Assembly: GCA_018715445.1 (NCBI GenBank)
Contig: DVLP01000450.1
Span: forward strand, 1-7,339
DNA from: Candidatus Avipropionibacterium avicola
Lineage (GTDB): Bacteria; Actinomycetota; Actinomycetes; Propionibacteriales; Propionibacteriaceae
Length of the DNA: 7,339 nucleotides
Direction: 5' to 3'
In this document: positions 5,398-7,339 of the stretch, piece after piece
How the letters are laid out: each line of letters begins with the position of its first letter
Numbering within the stretch: position 1 is the stretch's first letter
Made by a program: the position numbers and the translations under genes
Notes under the pieces: generated by a model
The model's database searches: none
What the model was told of the DNA's origin: nothing
Seen by the model: only the letters and a program-made list of their open reading frames with translations

Positions 5398-6179
5398 CAG
5401 CTGACCGCCGGCTCGAGGATGACCTCGACCCCGGTCCGTCGGCAGTCCATCTCGAACTCCAGCTCGACGACCGGCGGCTGGCAGGCGAACCAGTCGATGT
5501 CGCGACCGGTGACGTCCTGGACCTCGACCGGCAGCAGCGAACCGACGTCGCGGGTGCAGTAGACCTGCGTACGGGTGACATCGGCCCAGGACGACTTGAT
5601 CGCGTGGAGTCGACGCTTCATCTCCGCCACCACCCAACGGATCTTGCGGGTGAGGCCCTCCGGGCTGAGGTCACCGCGAGCGACGATGTGATCGGCGTAC
5701 CGGTCGGTGTCCTCCGGGACCTCCCCGCTGCCGGAGACCACGAAGGTCCGTTCCAACCGGGCCAGCCCACCACCCTCGTACTCGACGACCGGCACGACGT
5801 GGCTGAAGGCGTGCACCGAGACATCGACCGGCGGATCGACGGTCGGGACGGCGTTGCTGCGGGCGATCGGGTTGGTGCGGTCGTCGACCTCGATGCCGAG
5901 CTGGGCCAGCGCGGAGCGGTAGCGACGATGGTGGTCGGCGAAGTCGGGGTCGCTGAACTGAGCGGGCGAGCGCAACTCGAGGGCACACAGGGCACCACCG
6001 GGCAGACCCAGGTCACGCAGGTGCTGGGCGATCAGCTCGAAGGCCAGTTCGTGGACCACCGGAGCGGCCAGTTCGACCCGCTGGATCTGGTGGCCCGGTC
6101 GGGCGAGCACGGCTGCGGCATGACGTCCACTGGCCGGCAGGAAGTCGTAGCCGTGTCCGGAGTCCCTCAGTCTCGCCAT
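5397..6179 (-). CDS. Tandem RidA-like (YjgF/YER057c/UK114) protein
   Basis: 260 aa, twice the length of a single RidA domain. Seen: the second half (about 135-257) follows the RidA pattern, with LERTFVVSGSGEV at 142-154, a long helix around 176-195 and TRTQVYCTRDVGSL at 202-214. The first half (about 30-130) has the pattern's C-terminal part: SPAQFSDPDFADHHRRY at 71-87, then NPIARSNAVPTV at 103-114, where Arg107 matches the conserved substrate-binding Arg, and VDVSVHAF. In the second half the matching place reads DWFACQPPVVELEFEMD, with no obvious Arg. Known: RidA proteins hydrolyse reactive enamines and imines, and relatives include 2-aminomuconate deaminase. Inference: a deaminase or pathway enzyme serving the kinase and hydratase downstream, with perhaps one of its two domains catalytic. 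First gene of the unit; start chosen from AGGGAGG 6 nt upstream of the ATG. The family call rests on pattern recognition and is moderately sure. Confidence 0.65.
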   Translation of the reverse strand: MARLRDSGHGYDFLPASGRHAAAVLARPGHQIQRVELAAPVVHELAFELIAQHLRDLGLPGGALCALELRSPAQFSDPDFADHHRRYRSALAQLGIEVDDRTNPIARSNAVPTVDPPVDVSVHAFSHVVPVVEYEGGGLARLERTFVVSGSGEVPEDTDRYADHIVARGDLSPEGLTRKIRWVVAEMKRRLHAIKSSWADVTRTQVYCTRDVGSLLPVEVQDVTGRDIDWFACQPPVVELEFEMDCRRTGVEVILEPAVS

Positions 6180-6185
6180 CTCCAC

Positions 6186-6192
6186 CCTCCCT
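6186..6192 (-). promoter_or_regulatory. Ribosome binding site of the RidA-like gene
   Basis: AGGGAGG on the minus strand, 6 nt before the ATG at 6179. It is the only strong Shine-Dalgarno in the three-gene unit and argues against the in-frame upstream Met at 6287, which would add 36 low-complexity Gly/Pro/Arg residues. Confidence 0.75.
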
Positions 6193-6247
6193 GCTCGTGG
6201 ACCGCCCCTCGGCCCCAGGTCTGGACCGCCCCACGGGCGCGGTCCCC

Positions 6248-6253
6248 AACATA
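6248..6253 (-). promoter_or_regulatory. Candidate -10 element for the RidA-kinase-hydratase unit
   Basis: TATGTT on the minus strand in the least GC-rich stretch of the divergent gap, about 70 nt before the RidA-like start. There is no convincing -35 at 16-18 nt (ACCAAC at best), so this is tentative. Confidence 0.3.
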
Positions 6254-6281
6254 GTCGGTGAAAGTTCGCGGTTGGTCCTGC

Positions 6282-6290
6282 TGGCACAAT
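6282..6290 (+). promoter_or_regulatory. Candidate extended -10 element for the small membrane protein gene
   Basis: TGGCACAAT has the same TGG extension as the element at 2182-2190. A start of transcription near 6297 would give a leader of roughly 35-40 nt containing the AGGAGA at 6317-6322. No clear -35 is seen. Confidence 0.3.
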
Positions 6291-6333
6291 CGCGGTGAGG
6301 ACACCCGTCCAGCCTCAGGAGATCGACGACCCG

Positions 6334-6729
6334 ATGACCAGTTCACCCGACAGCCCGCCCGAGCGCCCCGAGCGGTCCGAGCAGTACGTCAAGAACCCGT
6401 ACGCCGTGAGCCCCCATGTCGGTGCACTGTCAGGTGAGGGCTCGGCTGCCGACCACATCGAGCTGCCCCACACCAGCCGCATGGCGATCGTGGCGATGAC
6501 GCTGGCCTCGTGCAGTGTGTTCGGCTTGCTGTTCATCCCGCTGGGCCTGTTGGGCACGGTCGGCATGGTGCTCGGTTTCAAGGCACGGCGGCGCATCCAT
6601 GAGTATCCGCAGCTGGTCGGCGACGGCCTGGCCCTGGCCGCAGTCATCACCGGTGGCGCGATGACGATCGTGGTGGGACTGTTCTACGTGCTCTACATCG
6701 GCTTCTACGGGATCCCCTTCCTCAGTTGA
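6334..6729 (+). CDS. Small DUF4190-like membrane protein
   Basis: 131 aa. Seen: a hydrophilic, Pro/Glu/Ser-rich N-terminus of about 45 residues, then two hydrophobic segments (about 49-75 and 91-122) joined by a short basic loop, KARRRIHEYPQLVGDG. The layout, with a Gly-rich end to the first helix and GDGLALAAVITGG opening the second, fits the DUF4190 family of small actinobacterial membrane proteins, whose function is unknown. The basic loop suggests it faces the cytoplasm. ATG 6334 was chosen because AGGAGA lies upstream (11-nt spacer, rather long). An in-frame GTG at 6295 would add 13 residues but lacks a ribosome binding site and would need a leaderless transcript. It is transcribed divergently from the RidA-like gene and shares a 154-bp gap with it. 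Confidence 0.7.
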   Translation: MTSSPDSPPERPERSEQYVKNPYAVSPHVGALSGEGSAADHIELPHTSRMAIVAMTLASCSVFGLLFIPLGLLGTVGMVLGFKARRRIHEYPQLVGDGLALAAVITGGAMTIVVGLFYVLYIGFYGIPFLS

Positions 6730-6794
6730 GATCCGCCCAGGTGATTGCGGAAGATGCATTGGCCCGCCAGGGGTGATGTGCTCCACTGGGTGCC

Positions 6795-7181
6795 ATGATC
6801 CCCAGCGACTGGACCCCGTACCACCGGGTCGACGACGGTGAGCTGATCGGTTACCTGCGCCCGGAGCCGGGCACCGACGGCCTCGTCACCCCGGTGACCC
6901 TCTTCGGCCACCCCCTGGTCGACGAGTGCGGCGAGGACTTCTGGGCCGAGGACGTGTTGGAGGGCTACGGCCTGTCCTACCTCGCCGAGCGGTGGGACCT
7001 GGATCGTGGCGACGGCACCACCAGCCGCGTGGTGATCAGTGAGTGCAGCCCCGAACGGGTGGTCGTGGCGCTGGCCGAGTTCGCCCAGGTGGTCGCCCCC
7101 GACGGGACGAACCGGGCCGACGAGGACTGGGGCCGGGCCTGGGAGCTCCCCGTCCCGACCACTCGTCTGTCCCCTGCCTGA
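6795..7181 (+). CDS. Conserved-looking hypothetical soluble protein
   Basis: 128 aa; I do not recognise a named domain. Seen: no signal peptide or membrane segment, an acidic composition, and a mix of predicted strands (ELIGYLRP, TPVTLFGHPL, SRVVISECSPERVVVAL) suggesting a small alpha/beta or beta fold. The N-terminal WTPYHRVDDGELIGYL and the ISECSP strand have the look of a widespread actinobacterial family of unknown role, recalled without a name. Codon bias matches its neighbours, so it is very likely a real gene. The ATG is the first possible start in the frame and has no clear Shine-Dalgarno. It begins 65 nt after the DUF4190-like gene, so co-transcription is possible. Confidence 0.65.
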   Translation: MIPSDWTPYHRVDDGELIGYLRPEPGTDGLVTPVTLFGHPLVDECGEDFWAEDVLEGYGLSYLAERWDLDRGDGTTSRVVISECSPERVVVALAEFAQVVAPDGTNRADEDWGRAWELPVPTTRLSPA

Positions 7182-7209
7182 GTCCGATCCTGCTCGAGGC
7201 GGCTCTTGA

Positions 7210-7339
7210 TCAGGCCACGTCCTCGATCGGTCCGAGCCACGGTTCGAAGCCGTCGCCGTGGGCCCTCGAGCGCAGCACACTCTCCTCGGGTCGCGACAGC
7301 GCGTGGGCGAAGGCATCGGCGATCTCGTCCGGCGCCGTC
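7210..7339 (-). CDS. C-terminal end of an unrecognised protein (partial, runs off right edge)
   Basis: The last 42 codons of a minus-strand gene, ending in TGA at 7212-7210. The visible residues begin TAPDEIADAFAHALSRPEES, an amphipathic helix, and end in GFEPWLGPIEDVA. Codon bias (G/C at nearly every third position) fits a real gene, and it converges on the 128-aa gene with a 28-nt gap. The helix loosely recalls the C-terminal helix of some SDR or Rossmann-type enzymes, but the fragment is too short to name. Confidence 0.6.
   Translation of the reverse strand, partial: TAPDEIADAFAHALSRPEESVLRSRAHGDGFEPWLGPIEDVA

Noticed and set aside
4483..5562. Plus-strand frame of 359 residues opposite the kinase and parts of both neighbours
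   Set aside because: It crosses the boundaries of three well-supported genes and has the Gly/His/Asp-rich composition of an antisense shadow.
5398..5637. N-terminal extension of the kinase to a Met at 5637
   Set aside because: The extension overlaps the RidA-like gene by 240 bases and is low-complexity. The ribokinase fold begins right after the Met at 5397.
6180..6287. N-terminal extension of the RidA-like protein to a Met at 6287
   Set aside because: It would add 36 Gly/Pro/Arg-rich residues across the promoter region, and a strong ribosome binding site precedes the Met at 6179.

Overview
The window is very GC-rich, strongly codon-biased and densely coding. Several candidate -10 elements carry a TGG extension, and one gene lacks any visible Shine-Dalgarno. 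This suggests a high-GC actinobacterium. Propionibacteriaceae or a neighbouring family is a guess from the style of the proteins and of a dispersed repeat, not something the sequence proves. I see no rRNA, tRNA, CRISPR array, insertion sequence or phage gene. It reads as ordinary chromosome.

Layout, left to right. (1) Positions 1-898, minus strand: the N-terminal 299 codons of a DEAD-box RNA helicase. Almost all of this part is a disordered Arg/Asp/Ser repeat domain, and the helicase core lies beyond the left edge. (2) 899-1226: divergent intergenic region with a clean inverted repeat and a spaced direct repeat. (3) 1227-2057, plus: an NAD-type short-chain dehydrogenase (SDR). (4) 2058-2201: intergenic region with three 22-bp tandem units of a repeat that recurs inside a gene at about 4243-4264. 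(5) 2202-3686, plus: a membrane-anchored phosphoglycerol transferase of the MdoB/OpgB type (alkaline-phosphatase superfamily), possibly with little or no leader. (6) 3726-6179, minus: a tight three-gene unit, transcribed right to left. It encodes a tandem RidA-like protein, a ribokinase-type PfkB sugar kinase (stop and start overlap, TGATG) and an MhpD-type 2-keto-4-pentenoate hydratase/FAH-fold protein 28 nt further on. (7) 6334-6729, plus: a small two-helix DUF4190-like membrane protein. (8) 6795-7181, plus: an unrecognised soluble 128-aa protein. (9) 7210-7339, minus: the C-terminal 42 residues of an unrecognised protein.

The three-gene unit is the likeliest place for undescribed biochemistry. 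A two-domain RidA relative, a ribokinase-like enzyme and a keto-acid hydratase suggest a small catabolic or damage-repair route for a sugar- or nucleoside-derived compound. The SDR on the other strand may act in similar sugar-acid chemistry, but that link is inference. The other striking signal is at DNA level: a dispersed element that appears to have inserted in frame into the hydratase gene, giving the residues SPELVEGP.
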